In this document: in pieces, positions 55,577-64,000 of the stretch
Layout: each line of letters opens with the position of its first letter
How positions within the stretch are numbered: position 1 is the stretch's first letter
Source of the DNA: Prolixibacteraceae bacterium UBA1413
Lineage (GTDB): Bacteria; Bacteroidota; Bacteroidia; Bacteroidales; Prolixibacteraceae
NCBI GenBank assembly: GCA_002304925.1
Contig: DBPT01000020.1
Coordinates: forward strand, 62,001 to 126,000
Direction: 5' to 3'
DNA length: 64,000 nt
Position numbers and translations under genes: made by a program
The notes under the pieces: generated by a model
Seen by the model: the letters and a program-made list of their open reading frames with translations, nothing else
The model's database searches: none
Told to the model about the DNA's origin: nothing

Positions 55577-58090
55577 ATGGATTCACAATTCTCGCCCAGA
55601 ATAAAGGATATTATTGCTTACAGCCGGGAGGAAGCCATCCGGTTAGGGAATGATTTCATTGGGCCTGAACATTTGTTCCTGGGAATTTTGCGTGACGGAG
55701 AAGGGATGGCCACGGAGATTTTACAAAACCTGGGGATTGATTTGGCAGGCATCAAGCAGCAGATTGAGAAAAAGATCCGGTCAAACCGAAGGATTGATCT
55801 GGATGCGCAGGTTGCGATGTCAAAATCGGCGGAAAAAGCTTTAAAGGTGATTTATCTGGAAGCGAGGGCTTTTAAAAGCCAGTTGGCGAACAGCGGTCAT
55901 TTGCTGCTGGCCCTTCTCAAGGACAGTGAAAATCTGGTTTCGACGCTTTTGGGGGATGCCGGTGTGAATTATGTTATGGTAAAAACCCAGATGCAGGAAT
56001 ACAAACAACCCAAATCTAAGTCTGAATATCCTGAGAATGAAGATGATGATCAGGATGATCCCTTTTCGAAAAAGCAGAATCCGGGTGCCGGAAAAAAGAG
56101 TTCAAATCCGAAGACTGAAACCCCCGTACTGGACAATTTTGGGATTGACATCACCAGGCTGGCCGAAGAAAACAGCCTGGACCCCATTGTAGGCCGTGAT
56201 AATGAGATTCAGCGGCTCGCGCAGATTTTGAGCCGGCGCAAAAAGAACAATCCGATTCTGATCGGGGAACCCGGCGTCGGGAAGTCAGCCATTGCGGAGG
56301 GTTTGGCGTTGCGGATCGTTCAGAAGAAAGTTTCGCGGCTTCTCTTTGACAAGCGGGTGATCAGTCTGGATATCGCATCGATCGTGGCCGGCACAAAATA
56401 CCGGGGACAGTTTGAAGAGCGGATGAAGGCCATTCTGAATGAGTTGTCGAAAGTGACCAATGTCATTCTTTTCATTGATGAGATTCACACGATTGTGGGA
56501 GCAGGCGGTGCGAGCGGATCGCTGGATGCGGCCAACATGCTTAAGCCGGCGCTGTCGCGCGGTGAGATTCAATGTATCGGTGCAACCACCCTGGACGAAT
56601 ACCGTCAGCATATCGAGAAGGACGGTGCCCTGGAGCGGCGATTCCAGAAGATCATGGTGGAACCGACTTCCATAGAGGAAACCATAGAAATCCTGAACAA
56701 TATCAAATCACGATATGAGGATCACCACAATGTGACTTATACCCCTGATGCCATTGATGCATGCGTAAAGCTTACCGCACGCTACATCACCGACCGCTAT
56801 CTCCCCGATAAGGCCATTGACGCCCTTGACGAGGCAGGATCGCGGGTTCATATCGCCAACATCAATGTTCCTGAGAAAATTGTAAAACTGGAGCAAAAGA
56901 TAGAGGCTACCCGGGAGGAGAAGATTGCTGCCGTGAAAAGCCAGAATTTCGAACTGGCCGCCAATTTCCGTGACAAGGAAAAGAACCTGCTGCTTATGTT
57001 GGAGCAGGAAAAGGAAGCCTGGGAAAAGGAATTACTCAATCACCGTGAAATTGTCGATGAGCAAAAAGTTGCCGAAGTTGTGGCCCTGATGTCGGGGATT
57101 CCTGTTCAGCGGATTGCCCAGGCTGAAGGGAAGCGTCTGGCTGCCATGGATGCAGATTTACGTGGGAGAGTGATTGGTCAGGATGAAGCCATCGCCAAGG
57201 TGGTAAAGGCAATTCAGCGAAACCGGGCGGGATTGAAAGACCCAAACCGGCCGATAGGTTCATTCATATTCCTGGGGCCCACGGGTGTTGGCAAAACCCA
57301 GCTGGCCAAGGTTCTGACAACCTATCTCTTCGACTCGCTCGATGCGCTGATCCGCATCGACATGAGTGAATATATTGAGAAATTCAGTGTTTCCCGTCTG
57401 GTAGGAGCGCCTCCCGGTTATGTGGGGTATGAGGAAGGTGGTCAGCTTACCGAGAAAGTAAGAAGGAAACCCTATTCGGTAGTGCTACTCGACGAAATTG
57501 AGAAGGCCCATCCCGATGTTTTCCATTTGTTGCTTCAGATGCTGGATGAAGGCCGGCTGACCGACAGTCTGGGAAGAGTTGTCGATTTCAGGAACACCAT
57601 CATTATTATGACCTCCAACATCGGAAGCCGTGAATTGAAGGATTTCGGACGGGGCGTGGGATTCAACACGGCCAAAAATCCGGCCGATGAAAATGAAAAT
57701 GCAAAATATATTATCCAGAAGGCGCTGAAAAAGGCTTTTGCCCCGGAATTTCTCAACCGGATCGACGATGTCGTGATGTTCAATTCCCTGGATAAAGGTC
57801 ATATTCACCAGATTATAGAGCTTGAAATTGCCGATCTCTTCAAGCGTGTTGAGGCGCTGAATTATAAACTGGTGCTGTCGGAGGAAGCCATGGATTTCAT
57901 CGCCGACAAGGGATATGATCCGCAGTTCGGGGCACGTCCCCTCAAAAGGGCCATCCAGAAATACCTGGAAGATGAAATGGCGGAAATCATCATCAAATCG
58001 TCAGTGGCGGTCGGAGATACGATTTATGTGGAGCTGGACAAGGAAAATGACAAGCTTCTTTTCAAGTTTTCATCGCACCACAAACACTGA
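55577..58090 (+). CDS. clpC: Clp protease ATPase subunit ClpC
   Basis: This 837-residue double-AAA+ unfoldase has a Clp N-terminal domain with two repeats (FSPRIKDIIAYSREEAIRLG, then GHLLLALLKDSENLVSTLLG), an acidic linker (ENEDDDQDDPFSKK), and AAA-1 with Walker A GEPGVGKSAIAEG near 230. A UVR-like middle helix follows (LEQKIEATREEKIAAVKSQN, later AANFRDKEKNLLL), the mark of ClpC rather than ClpB, then AAA-2 with GPTGVGKTQLAK near 566. It unfolds substrates for ClpP. Its coding end overlaps fabG by 29 bases on the other strand. Confidence 0.95.
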   Translation: MDSQFSPRIKDIIAYSREEAIRLGNDFIGPEHLFLGILRDGEGMATEILQNLGIDLAGIKQQIEKKIRSNRRIDLDAQVAMSKSAEKALKVIYLEARAFKSQLANSGHLLLALLKDSENLVSTLLGDAGVNYVMVKTQMQEYKQPKSKSEYPENEDDDQDDPFSKKQNPGAGKKSSNPKTETPVLDNFGIDITRLAEENSLDPIVGRDNEIQRLAQILSRRKKNNPILIGEPGVGKSAIAEGLALRIVQKKVSRLLFDKRVISLDIASIVAGTKYRGQFEERMKAILNELSKVTNVILFIDEIHTIVGAGGASGSLDAANMLKPALSRGEIQCIGATTLDEYRQHIEKDGALERRFQKIMVEPTSIEETIEILNNIKSRYEDHHNVTYTPDAIDACVKLTARYITDRYLPDKAIDALDEAGSRVHIANINVPEKIVKLEQKIEATREEKIAAVKSQNFELAANFRDKEKNLLLMLEQEKEAWEKELLNHREIVDEQKVAEVVALMSGIPVQRIAQAEGKRLAAMDADLRGRVIGQDEAIAKVVKAIQRNRAGLKDPNRPIGSFIFLGPTGVGKTQLAKVLTTYLFDSLDALIRIDMSEYIEKFSVSRLVGAPPGYVGYEEGGQLTEKVRRKPYSVVLLDEIEKAHPDVFHLLLQMLDEGRLTDSLGRVVDFRNTIIIMTSNIGSRELKDFGRGVGFNTAKNPADENENAKYIIQKALKKAFAPEFLNRIDDVVMFNSLDKGHIHQIIELEIADLFKRVEALNYKLVLSEEAMDFIADKGYDPQFGARPLKRAIQKYLEDEMAEIIIKSSVAVGDTIYVELDKENDKLLFKFSSHHKH

Positions 58091-58814
58091 TGACCTGTCC
58101 GCTGACATAGGAAGAAAGATCCGATGCGAGGAACAATGCCACGTTGGCGACTTCTTCAGGTGATCCTCCTCTTTTCAGTGGGATGGATTCTTCCCAGGCT
58201 TTTCTGGCTTCTTCAGGAATTCGTCCGGTCATTTCGGTAATGATGAATCCGGGAGCCAGGGCATTGGAACGGATGCCTCTTGAGCCCAGCTCCCTGGCAA
58301 TGGATTTTGTAAATCCGATGATTCCGGCCTTGGAAGCCGAATAATTGCTTTGTCCGGCATTCCCGCTCATCCCTACCACGGAACTGAGGTTGATGATCGA
58401 TCCGCTGCGCTTCCTGAGCATGCTTTTCTGAACGGCTTTGGTAAAGTTAAAAACCGACTTCAGGTTGACATTAATCACCGCATCCCATTGTTCTTCAGTC
58501 ATTCGCATCAGCAAGGTGTCTTTCGTGATTCCCGCGTTATTGACCAGGATGTCAATTTCTCCGAAGTCAGCCATGATTTCGCTGACCACCCGGTCGGTAT
58601 CCGCAAAGTCAGCAGCATCCGATGCATATCCCTTTGCCCTGACGCCCAGGAGCGTTAAGTCATTCTCTGTATTGAGCATGCTTTCATCGCGAAAAAGATC
58701 GGTGAATGCCACGTTACATCCTTCAGCGGCAAATTTCAGGGCGATTGCTTTTCCGATGCCCCGGGATGCCCCCGTGATGACGGCTGTTTTTCCTTCTAAT
58801 AACTTCATATTCAA
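58062..58814 (-). CDS. fabG: 3-oxoacyl-[acyl-carrier-protein] reductase
   Basis: This 250-residue short-chain dehydrogenase has the TGASRGIGKAIALKFAAEGC nucleotide loop, the NNAG motif (DILVNNAGITKDTLLMRMTE) and the catalytic triad in SSVVGMSGNAGQSNYSASKA. The strong similarity to FabG includes the LLMRM.EEQWD and NVNLKSVFN signatures. It reduces 3-oxoacyl-ACP with NADPH in fatty acid elongation. The terminal GQVISVCGAMKT departs from the usual GQVL.VDGGM at one place (Cys for Asp). Starts at 58814 or 58808 are possible. It lies between clpC (29-base coding overlap) and sir2. Confidence 0.9.
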   Translation of the reverse strand: MNMKLLEGKTAVITGASRGIGKAIALKFAAEGCNVAFTDLFRDESMLNTENDLTLLGVRAKGYASDAADFADTDRVVSEIMADFGEIDILVNNAGITKDTLLMRMTEEQWDAVINVNLKSVFNFTKAVQKSMLRKRSGSIINLSSVVGMSGNAGQSNYSASKAGIIGFTKSIARELGSRGIRSNALAPGFIITEMTGRIPEEARKAWEESIPLKRGGSPEEVANVALFLASDLSSYVSGQVISVCGAMKT

Positions 58815-58889
58815 TTTTTTATATATATTGCTTATTTTTCAGACGACTGATATAAGCCGTCGGCTGTATTCAGAGAGCCTGATGTAAAA

Positions 58890-59633
58890 CTATTCTTTTC
58901 TGATCTCTTCCATCAGCCAGGGGAGCACGTCTCCCGCCTTTCCTTGCAACCAGAGGTCCGTGACTGAATAGGTAAACTGCGAGCTTTCCGGGTTGATTTC
59001 TATGATGAACGCTCCTTTCTGGCTTGCTTTGTGGGGCACATAGGAGGCGGGTACCACTTCGCCGGTGGAGCCGATCACCAAACATACATCGCACTGTTCG
59101 GCACATTCAAATGATTTATCCCATGCTTCCGATGGAATGCCTTCCCCGAAAAAGACGAAATCGGGTTTGAGGATCTCGTTGTCATATTTACACCGGGGAG
59201 GACCCGAACGGAGATCGGTGTCTTCGGTATAGTACGTGGTACCGCATTTCAGACAGACCAGTCTGCTCGAATTTCCGTGAAACTCATAGACATTTTTACT
59301 TCCTGCCATCTGGTGCAAGTTGTCTATGTTTTGGGTGACAATTGCCTGGAGAAGGCCGGCTTTCTCCATTTCGGCCAGCGCAAAATGAGCGCTATTGGGC
59401 TTGGCTTTTCCGAAGAAATCATAGAAGATTTCCCGGATAAATTTCCAGCAATCTTCGCCATGATCCAGGAAATAGCTGATATCCAAAACCTTGGGATCGT
59501 ATTTTGACCAAAGTCCTGTAGCTCCGCGAAAGGGGGGAATGCCGCTTTCGACGCTGATGCCGGCCCCTGTAAAGGCCATCATAAAAGTTGATTTTTTAAT
59601 TTTGCGAACAGCCTGTCTTACTTTTTCATCCAT
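58890..59633 (-). CDS. Sir2-family NAD-dependent protein deacylase
   Basis: This 247-residue sirtuin has the NAD pocket MAFTGAGISVESGIPPFRG, the ribose motif IVTQNIDNLHQMAG, the catalytic His in VYEFHGNSSRLVCLKCG, and the terminal VVPASYVPHKASQKGAFIIE. It removes acyl groups from lysines. The zinc site appears incomplete: CLKCG supplies two Cys, but the second pair is reduced to one Cys (PPRCKYDNEILKPDFVFFGE). This class is bacterial SIRT4/5-like or CobB-like; the Tyr/Arg of SIRT5 desuccinylases are not evident. Its divergent promoter region is shared with mnmE. Confidence 0.9.
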   Translation of the reverse strand: MDEKVRQAVRKIKKSTFMMAFTGAGISVESGIPPFRGATGLWSKYDPKVLDISYFLDHGEDCWKFIREIFYDFFGKAKPNSAHFALAEMEKAGLLQAIVTQNIDNLHQMAGSKNVYEFHGNSSRLVCLKCGTTYYTEDTDLRSGPPRCKYDNEILKPDFVFFGEGIPSEAWDKSFECAEQCDVCLVIGSTGEVVPASYVPHKASQKGAFIIEINPESSQFTYSVTDLWLQGKAGDVLPWLMEEIRKE

Positions 59634-59654
59634 ATTTTATACATGTATAACAAA

Positions 59655-59662
59655 CAAATATA
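59655..59662 (-). promoter_or_regulatory. Promoter -7 element for sir2 (TATATTTG)
   Basis: An exact TAnnTTTG match on the minus strand, 21 bases before the sir2 ATG, with a TTTG 21 bases further upstream. Confidence 0.6.
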
Positions 59663-59725
59663 GCAGGAAAATAAGAACTCCTGCAAATATGCAGACAAAG
59701 AAAATCAGGGCACCCGCGAATATTT

Positions 59726-59734
59726 TACCTTTGC
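59726..59734 (+). promoter_or_regulatory. Promoter -7 element for mnmE (TACCTTTGC)
   Basis: An exact TAnnTTTGC match ending 15 bases before the mnmE ATG at 59750. It has the same nine bases as the btuB riboswitch promoter. Confidence 0.6.
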
Positions 59735-59749
59735 AATAAATTATTTTAC

Positions 59750-61144
59750 ATGAGCGACACCTCCACGATATGTGCCATTTCGACGCCTCCGGGAATCGGG
59801 GGTATTGCGGTTATCAGGCTGTCAGGTGAGTCGGCAGTGATGATTGCGGATTCTCTTTTTGATGGCGGGTCAACGCGGCAGCCGCTTTCGGAACTGCCGG
59901 GCGGCATTTTCCGTGTGGGACTTCTCCGCGATGGGGATCAGGCGATAGACGAGGTGGTGGTGTCGCTTTTCAGGGCGCCGCACAGTTATACCGGCGAGGA
60001 TGTGGTAGAGGTTTCCTGTCACGGGTCGCTTTACATCCAGCAAAAGATCGTATCGATGATGATAGAAAAGGGAGCCAGGATGGCAGCTCCCGGGGAATTT
60101 ACCCAAAGGGCTTTTCTGAACGGGAAAATGGACCTAAGCCAGGCGGAAGCGGTGGCTGACCTGATTGCGTCTTCGAATGCTGCGGCGCATAAAATTGCGA
60201 TGCACCAGATGCGGGGCGGCTTTTCGGGGGAAATCAGGAAGCTCAGGGAGCAGTTGCTGCAATTCACCGCTCTGATAGAACTGGAACTTGACTTCAGTGA
60301 GGAAGATGTGGAGTTTGCAGACCGGGACGCCCTGGGAAAGCTTATCGGCGAGATCGAATCGCTGGTCAGGCATCTTCTGGAATCCTTCCGTCTGGGAAAT
60401 GCCATCAAAAACGGAATTCCGGTGGCCATTGCGGGAGAAACCAATGTGGGCAAAAGCACCCTGCTCAACGCCCTTTTGAATGAAGAAAAGGCGATTGTTT
60501 CCGATATCCATGGCACCACACGCGATGTGATCGAGGATGTGGTCAACATTCACGGCACTGCATTCCGTTTTTTCGATACTGCGGGAATCCGGAACACCTC
60601 CGATGAAATCGAGATCATGGGAATAGCGCGTTCTTTCAGCAAGATGCATCAGGCAGAGATCATTTTGCTGGTGGTGGATCTTTCCGTGGTATCTCCCACC
60701 CTCCCAGGGTTGATCGCAGATATCCGCCGGAAAATCCGCAACCAACATCTGATCATTGTGGGGAACAAGGTGGACAAACCGGTGGCTGAAACCGTCGACG
60801 CTCTAAATTCCCTTGCTCTCAATCCCGGTGAGGATCTGGTCTTCATTTCCGCGAAAACAAAAACCAATATTGACCTGCTGATTGAAAAGATGCAGGAGAC
60901 CCTCTCCCTCAACAAAGTGGCTCCGAACGACATCATTGTCTCGAATCTGCGCCATTATGAAGCCCTGACCCATGCACATGCGGCCATCCTCAGGGTACAA
61001 AAAGGTCTCAGCGACAGGATCTCAGGCGATTTTCTGTCGCAGGATATCCGGGAATGCTTGTGGTACCTGGGCAGCATTGTCGGTGAGGTTACCGAAGATG
61101 ATGTGCTGGGTTATATTTTTAAGAATTTCTGTATCGGCAAGTGA
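59750..61144 (+). CDS. mnmE: tRNA modification GTPase MnmE
   Basis: This 464-residue protein acts with MnmG to add a carboxymethylaminomethyl group to wobble uridine. It has an N-terminal folate-binding domain (TICAISTPPGIGGIAVIRLS), helical domains, and a GTPase domain with G1 GETNVGKSTLLNALLNEEKA, G3 DTAGIR and G4 NKVD. The C-terminal CIGK carries the catalytic Cys. The length matches the family. It is divergent from sir2 and followed by the convergent lipoprotein gene after 99 bases. Confidence 0.97.
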   Translation: MSDTSTICAISTPPGIGGIAVIRLSGESAVMIADSLFDGGSTRQPLSELPGGIFRVGLLRDGDQAIDEVVVSLFRAPHSYTGEDVVEVSCHGSLYIQQKIVSMMIEKGARMAAPGEFTQRAFLNGKMDLSQAEAVADLIASSNAAAHKIAMHQMRGGFSGEIRKLREQLLQFTALIELELDFSEEDVEFADRDALGKLIGEIESLVRHLLESFRLGNAIKNGIPVAIAGETNVGKSTLLNALLNEEKAIVSDIHGTTRDVIEDVVNIHGTAFRFFDTAGIRNTSDEIEIMGIARSFSKMHQAEIILLVVDLSVVSPTLPGLIADIRRKIRNQHLIIVGNKVDKPVAETVDALNSLALNPGEDLVFISAKTKTNIDLLIEKMQETLSLNKVAPNDIIVSNLRHYEALTHAHAAILRVQKGLSDRISGDFLSQDIRECLWYLGSIVGEVTEDDVLGYIFKNFCIGK

Positions 61145-61243
61145 CCCAGGATTTGGAATGCACCTGTCGGTTAGATTTTCTATTATTCCTGTTTTACGGC
61201 TACGCAACCGGCATCTGAACCGTAGAGCAAAGATGTCGTTGTG

Positions 61244-62599
61244 TCAGACCCTGAATTTCCACAAAAGGGTTCCTGTCTCCATATCGATGCATATTATATG
61301 GAGCATCCAGATAATGATCAGTTTGTTGTCCTCCATTTCAAACTGGGAATAGCTGAAATCAGGACTTCCTTTCGAAAAGACAACCTTAAAGCTATTGGTT
61401 TCCCTAGCTGCATCGGGATTGTGGAAAATCCCGGGTATTTCCGTGGTCCACAACTCCGTCAGGGCGGTACTCCCCTTTCTTTTGATTCGGGAGATCATCA
61501 TGTTGGCGTCTTTTGTCCTACCGGAGGAGTGCAACACAAAAAAAGAAGAGGTGTCGGGCGATAGCAAATGAGAAAACCGGTGGGAATATCCTTCCCGGGC
61601 AACTGTGGTATGCCCTTCTTCCAGTTCCCTGATAAGGTTTTCCGAATTCCGTCGTTGGCTATGGAGCCTGTTCAGAGTATCCCGTTCAGGAGTCCGGTAA
61701 GCGGGTCCCCTCCCCCCGTTCAGGTCATTCAACCGCAGAAGCTGGTTGTTCAGCGCTTCTATTTTTTCCATTTCAGCAGAGAGGTGATCGTTGATCCCTT
61801 CGTAGGTCCTTACCGGGTTGCGGTCCACAATGAATTGGCCTTCCAGGAAAGTAAGGGAGCTGTTGACTTCCCGGTTGTCCACCATGATTTGTTTCCGGAG
61901 GTCTCCGTTCATCGCCAGAACAGGTGGAGGCGATGAGATATAAGTTTCTAACTGACGGTTTCTCCGTGGATCAAAGGAACGGTATTCCTCGTCGATTTTT
62001 TTGGCAGCCAGTATTTCTGTATCTAGGAAATAGCGGTAACCCTGCTGATCGGTGAGCACCACATGGCGGGTAATTTCGTTGAACTGGAAATACTGCGGTA
62101 ACTGGTAGGGTTCACAAGTGGCAAGCCTTTCCCCAAGTTCGGGATTGTTTTTAAGTATTTGATCCTGTGTTAGTTTTATTTCCAGGTTTGCAGGATTCAA
62201 GGTATGAATACCATTTTCGAATGAATAGAACCAGAGGTTCCCTTCGGTGCATCCAAGGAATTCAAAGGGATACCGGTCGATCCGTCCCGTTTTTTTTCTG
62301 GCAATCAGGATGCCGCTGTCCAGATCGTACACTGAAATGCGCGGATCATTGTGCCCCGTAATCATGGTATATCCCCTACCGCTTTCTTTCGACATTACCT
62401 GATAAACATATTCAATTGTCACCAGGTAGTTATTGTCCTGGTAATTATAAATCCGGGCTTTTTTAATATCATCGGCTTCTCCTTCCATGACTGATTTGTA
62501 CATGCAGGAAAATCCTGAAATAACCAGGAAGAGCAAAATAATGAGCCTTCTGGCCACAGTAAGCGGCCGGAACCTCTCAGTAGGGATCCTCTTTTTCAC
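61244..62599 (-). CDS. Hypothetical beta-propeller lipoprotein (PA2928-like)
   Basis: This 451-residue lipoprotein has a long basic N-terminus and a lipobox region LVISGFSC (Cys32). The mature part is beta-rich with repeats ending in strands such as RISVYDLDSGILIARKKTGR and LIIIWMLHIICIDMETGTLL, the PQQ-like propeller pattern. A helical insert (LSAEMEKIEALNNQLLRLND) sits in the middle. It resembles the PA2928 family by memory. No enzyme motif is seen. It precedes nothing else in an operon except perhaps its T9SS neighbour, which lies upstream by seven bases. Confidence 0.75.
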   Translation of the reverse strand: MKKRIPTERFRPLTVARRLIILLFLVISGFSCMYKSVMEGEADDIKKARIYNYQDNNYLVTIEYVYQVMSKESGRGYTMITGHNDPRISVYDLDSGILIARKKTGRIDRYPFEFLGCTEGNLWFYSFENGIHTLNPANLEIKLTQDQILKNNPELGERLATCEPYQLPQYFQFNEITRHVVLTDQQGYRYFLDTEILAAKKIDEEYRSFDPRRNRQLETYISSPPPVLAMNGDLRKQIMVDNREVNSSLTFLEGQFIVDRNPVRTYEGINDHLSAEMEKIEALNNQLLRLNDLNGGRGPAYRTPERDTLNRLHSQRRNSENLIRELEEGHTTVAREGYSHRFSHLLSPDTSSFFVLHSSGRTKDANMMISRIKRKGSTALTELWTTEIPGIFHNPDAARETNSFKVVFSKGSPDFSYSQFEMEDNKLIIIWMLHIICIDMETGTLLWKFRV

Positions 62600-62606
62600 A
62601 GATAAT

Positions 62607-63089
62607 TCAGTTTTTTACGATTTTAAAGGTTTTCAGCGTTTCATGGCCTTCTCGAAAGAGTTTCAGCAAATAAGTCCCGGAAACGTAGCTCTCCATGTCA
62701 ATAAGGCCGGGCAGTGCATCCAGCGGCTGGCTTCTTACAAGTTTCCCCTGGAAGTCGAAGAGACTGAAAGAGAGGCCGGAAAGGTCATGGCCGGTCACTT
62801 CCAGAATGAGTTTCGAAGAAACCGGATTGGGAAAAACGGTGAGTGTAAGACCGGGATACAGAAGTGGTTCGATAGCGGTAACGATGAGTTTGCTCTGATG
62901 AAAACCCTGCGTAAGGATATTAGTTCCGCCCGAAAAAGTTTCGATCACCGATTCCCCGACGGTCCAGGAAAGCTGAATATTGGTTCCCGACCAACTGCCA
63001 CCTGCAGAGGAAACAACTTCCTGTGAATTGCAAGTGTTTGAAAATAAAATAATTGAAACAACAACTTGTAAAAAGAAAAACTTTTTCAT
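62607..63089 (-). CDS. Secreted protein with type 9 secretion sorting domain
   Basis: This 160-residue protein has a signal peptide (FFFLQVVVSIILFSNTCNSQ), a short central part (SWSGTNIQLSWTVGESVIET), and a C-terminal type A sorting domain with the diagnostic VFPNPVSSKLILEVTGHDLS and LLKLFREGHETLKTFKIVKN ending. Such domains direct export across the outer membrane by the type 9 system. The passenger is only about 55 residues, unusually small. The cognate system is not in this window. Confidence 0.88.
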   Translation of the reverse strand: MKKFFFLQVVVSIILFSNTCNSQEVVSSAGGSWSGTNIQLSWTVGESVIETFSGGTNILTQGFHQSKLIVTAIEPLLYPGLTLTVFPNPVSSKLILEVTGHDLSGLSFSLFDFQGKLVRSQPLDALPGLIDMESYVSGTYLLKLFREGHETLKTFKIVKN

Positions 63090-63185
63090 GGCGTTGTGAT
63101 TTTGAAAAAAAGTTAATGCTTTTTTACAAGATATGCAAGTATTTCTTTTATCAGAAAATCCTGTCTGGTTTTCAGTGGTGATGCA

Positions 63186-63848
63186 TTACCAGGCCACCGG
63201 TGTTTTTCCGTGGGCCTGCAGATATTCGTTAGCCTTGCTGAAATGGCGGTTTCCGAAGAATCCCCTGTAGACTGACAAAGGGGACGGATGGACCGATTTC
63301 AGGACGAGGTGGCGGGAAGGATCGATGAATTTTCCTTTTTGCTGGGCATAGTTTCCCCATAGCATAAATACCAGGTTTTCATGGTTTTCAGCCAGCAAGT
63401 GGATCACCCGGTCGGTAAAGATTTCCCATCCCTGGTTCTGGTGCGAACCGGCGACGTGCGCTGTGACGGTTAGGATGGCATTGAGGAGAAATACTCCCTG
63501 GCCAGCCCATCTTTCCAGATTGCCGCTCCGTGGGGCTTTGATGCCCAGGTCACTTTCTATTTCAGTAAAAATATTCTGCAGCGACGGGGGAAATTCCACC
63601 CCGTCGGGAACCGAAAAACACAAACCGTGCGCCTGTCCGGGACCATGATAAGGATCCTGTCCGAGGATGACCACTTTCACCCGGTCAAAGGGACATTTAT
63701 CAAATGCGTTGAAAATCAGGCTTCCGGGAGGGAAAACCCTGTGGGAGGCATATTCTTCCTTAACAAATCGTGTCAGCGCTTCGAAGTAGGGCTTTTGAAA
63801 TTCATCTTCAAGCACTTCCTTCCAGGTGGGTTCTATGCGGACGTTCAT
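63186..63848 (-). CDS. ung: Uracil-DNA glycosylase
   Basis: This 220-residue repair enzyme removes uracil from DNA. The catalytic loop [18 protein letters not shown] (Asp near 65), the LLNAILTV strand and the His loop [20 protein letters not shown] are all present, as in Family 1 UNG. I start at 63848 ([13 protein letters not shown]); a frame from 63896 would overlap the upstream gene stop at 63871-63873. It lies 22 bases downstream of that gene. Confidence 0.96.
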   Translation of the reverse strand: MNVRIEPTWKEVLEDEFQKPYFEALTRFVKEEYASHRVFPPGSLIFNAFDKCPFDRVKVVILGQDPYHGPGQAHGLCFSVPDGVEFPPSLQNIFTEIESDLGIKAPRSGNLERWAGQGVFLLNAILTVTAHVAGSHQNQGWEIFTDRVIHLLAENHENLVFMLWGNYAQQKGKFIDPSRHLVLKSVHPSPLSVYRGFFGNRHFSKANEYLQAHGKTPVAW

Positions 63849-63870
63849 AGGAAAAGGGATTTTAGGAGTC

Positions 63871-64000
63871 TTAAAAGTGAGCCATGCTGAAGGCACCCCC
63901 GACCACCACGTTATCGGAAAGGGACAATTTGCTTTCGGGAAGGATCTCTGTCATTTTCTGATCCTGATAACCGGTGGTTACCTTGGCTTTTTCAAGCACC
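63871..64000 (-). CDS. C-terminal end of a probable efflux adaptor protein (partial)
   Basis: Reading in from the window edge on the minus strand, the frame gives [20 protein letters not shown], then [22 protein letters not shown] and TAA. This resembles the terminal membrane-proximal domain of RND/HlyD-type adaptors (the K-V..G......I...LS..D.VVV.GAF pattern). Only about 42 residues are visible, so the family is tentative. If right, both edges of the window carry efflux genes. The stop at 63871 supports ung starting at 63848. Confidence 0.55.
   Translation of the reverse strand, partial: VLEKAKVTTGYQDQKMTEILPESKLSLSDNVVVGGAFSMAHF

Overview
This window is a stretch of ordinary chromosome from a member of the Bacteroidota, most likely an anaerobic Bacteroidales/Marinilabiliales-type lineage. 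Seen directly: a recurrent promoter element TAnnTTTG(C) just upstream of many starts (the -7 element of the Bacteroidota housekeeping sigma factor), a type 9 secretion C-terminal sorting domain (62607-63089), SecA of 1106 residues, S16 with a long Ala/Glu/Lys tail, LL-diaminopimelate aminotransferase (DapL), carboxynorspermidine decarboxylase (NspC), two-subunit dihydroorotate dehydrogenase (PyrK/PyrD), and a cobalamin-riboswitch operon with a BtuG-like surface propeller. The exact genus cannot be given. No rRNA, tRNA, CRISPR array, intact insertion sequence or prophage was seen.

Layout. 1-4851: tripartite RND efflux operon (TolC end, adaptor, permease) closed by a translationally coupled P-II-like protein. 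4887-7550: divergent dapL and lysA. 7616-9299: glycosyltransferase and threonylcarbamoyl-AMP synthase. 9354-11281: mscL, then rpsP-rimM on the minus strand. 11465-15524: a lipoprotein, then ruvC, an EamA transporter and a TPR protein in a tightly coupled minus-strand run. 15699-17435: lipA, an in-frame remnant of a umuD gene, and a small outer-membrane barrel. 17471-22107 (minus): nspC, dapA and an uncharacterised gene coupled end to end, then ligA. 22361-25705: cobalamin riboswitch, btuB, btuG. 25788-32104: SlyD-like isomerase, aroC, DUF134 regulator, a 68-residue orphan, and a chain of overlapping genes for an esterase, a NUDIX hydrolase and an M24 aminopeptidase, then nth. 32081-37621: zinc transporter, stand-alone 2[4Fe-4S] ferredoxin, secA, lgt. 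37629-41796 (minus): von Willebrand A membrane protein and two DUF6340-like lipoproteins. 41961-47863: M28 peptidase, a fused metalloprotease/propeller/barrel protein, a metallophosphoesterase. 47864-48404: an AT-rich island, followed by an XRE regulator. 48889-51273: pyrK-pyrD, a set of tandem palindromes, and an anchorless TonB C-terminal protein. 51548-61144: TPR protein, gyrA, clpC, fabG, sir2, mnmE. 61244-64000 (minus): propeller lipoprotein, type 9 secretion cargo, ung, and the end of a probable efflux adaptor.

Functionally the window is mostly housekeeping: cell-wall and lysine precursors (dapA, dapL, lysA), polyamines (nspC), pyrimidines (pyrK, pyrD), aromatic acids (aroC), DNA repair (ruvC, ligA, nth, ung), protein export and lipoprotein maturation (secA, lgt), and tRNA modification (the 8733 synthase and mnmE). 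The parts most worth a second look are the efflux-coupled P-II-like protein, the metalloprotease/propeller/barrel fusion, the palindrome array after pyrD with the anchorless TonB-like protein, the umuD remnant fused in frame behind lipA, the AT-rich island, and the DUF6340/VWA cell-envelope cluster. No clearly new defence or mobile system was found.
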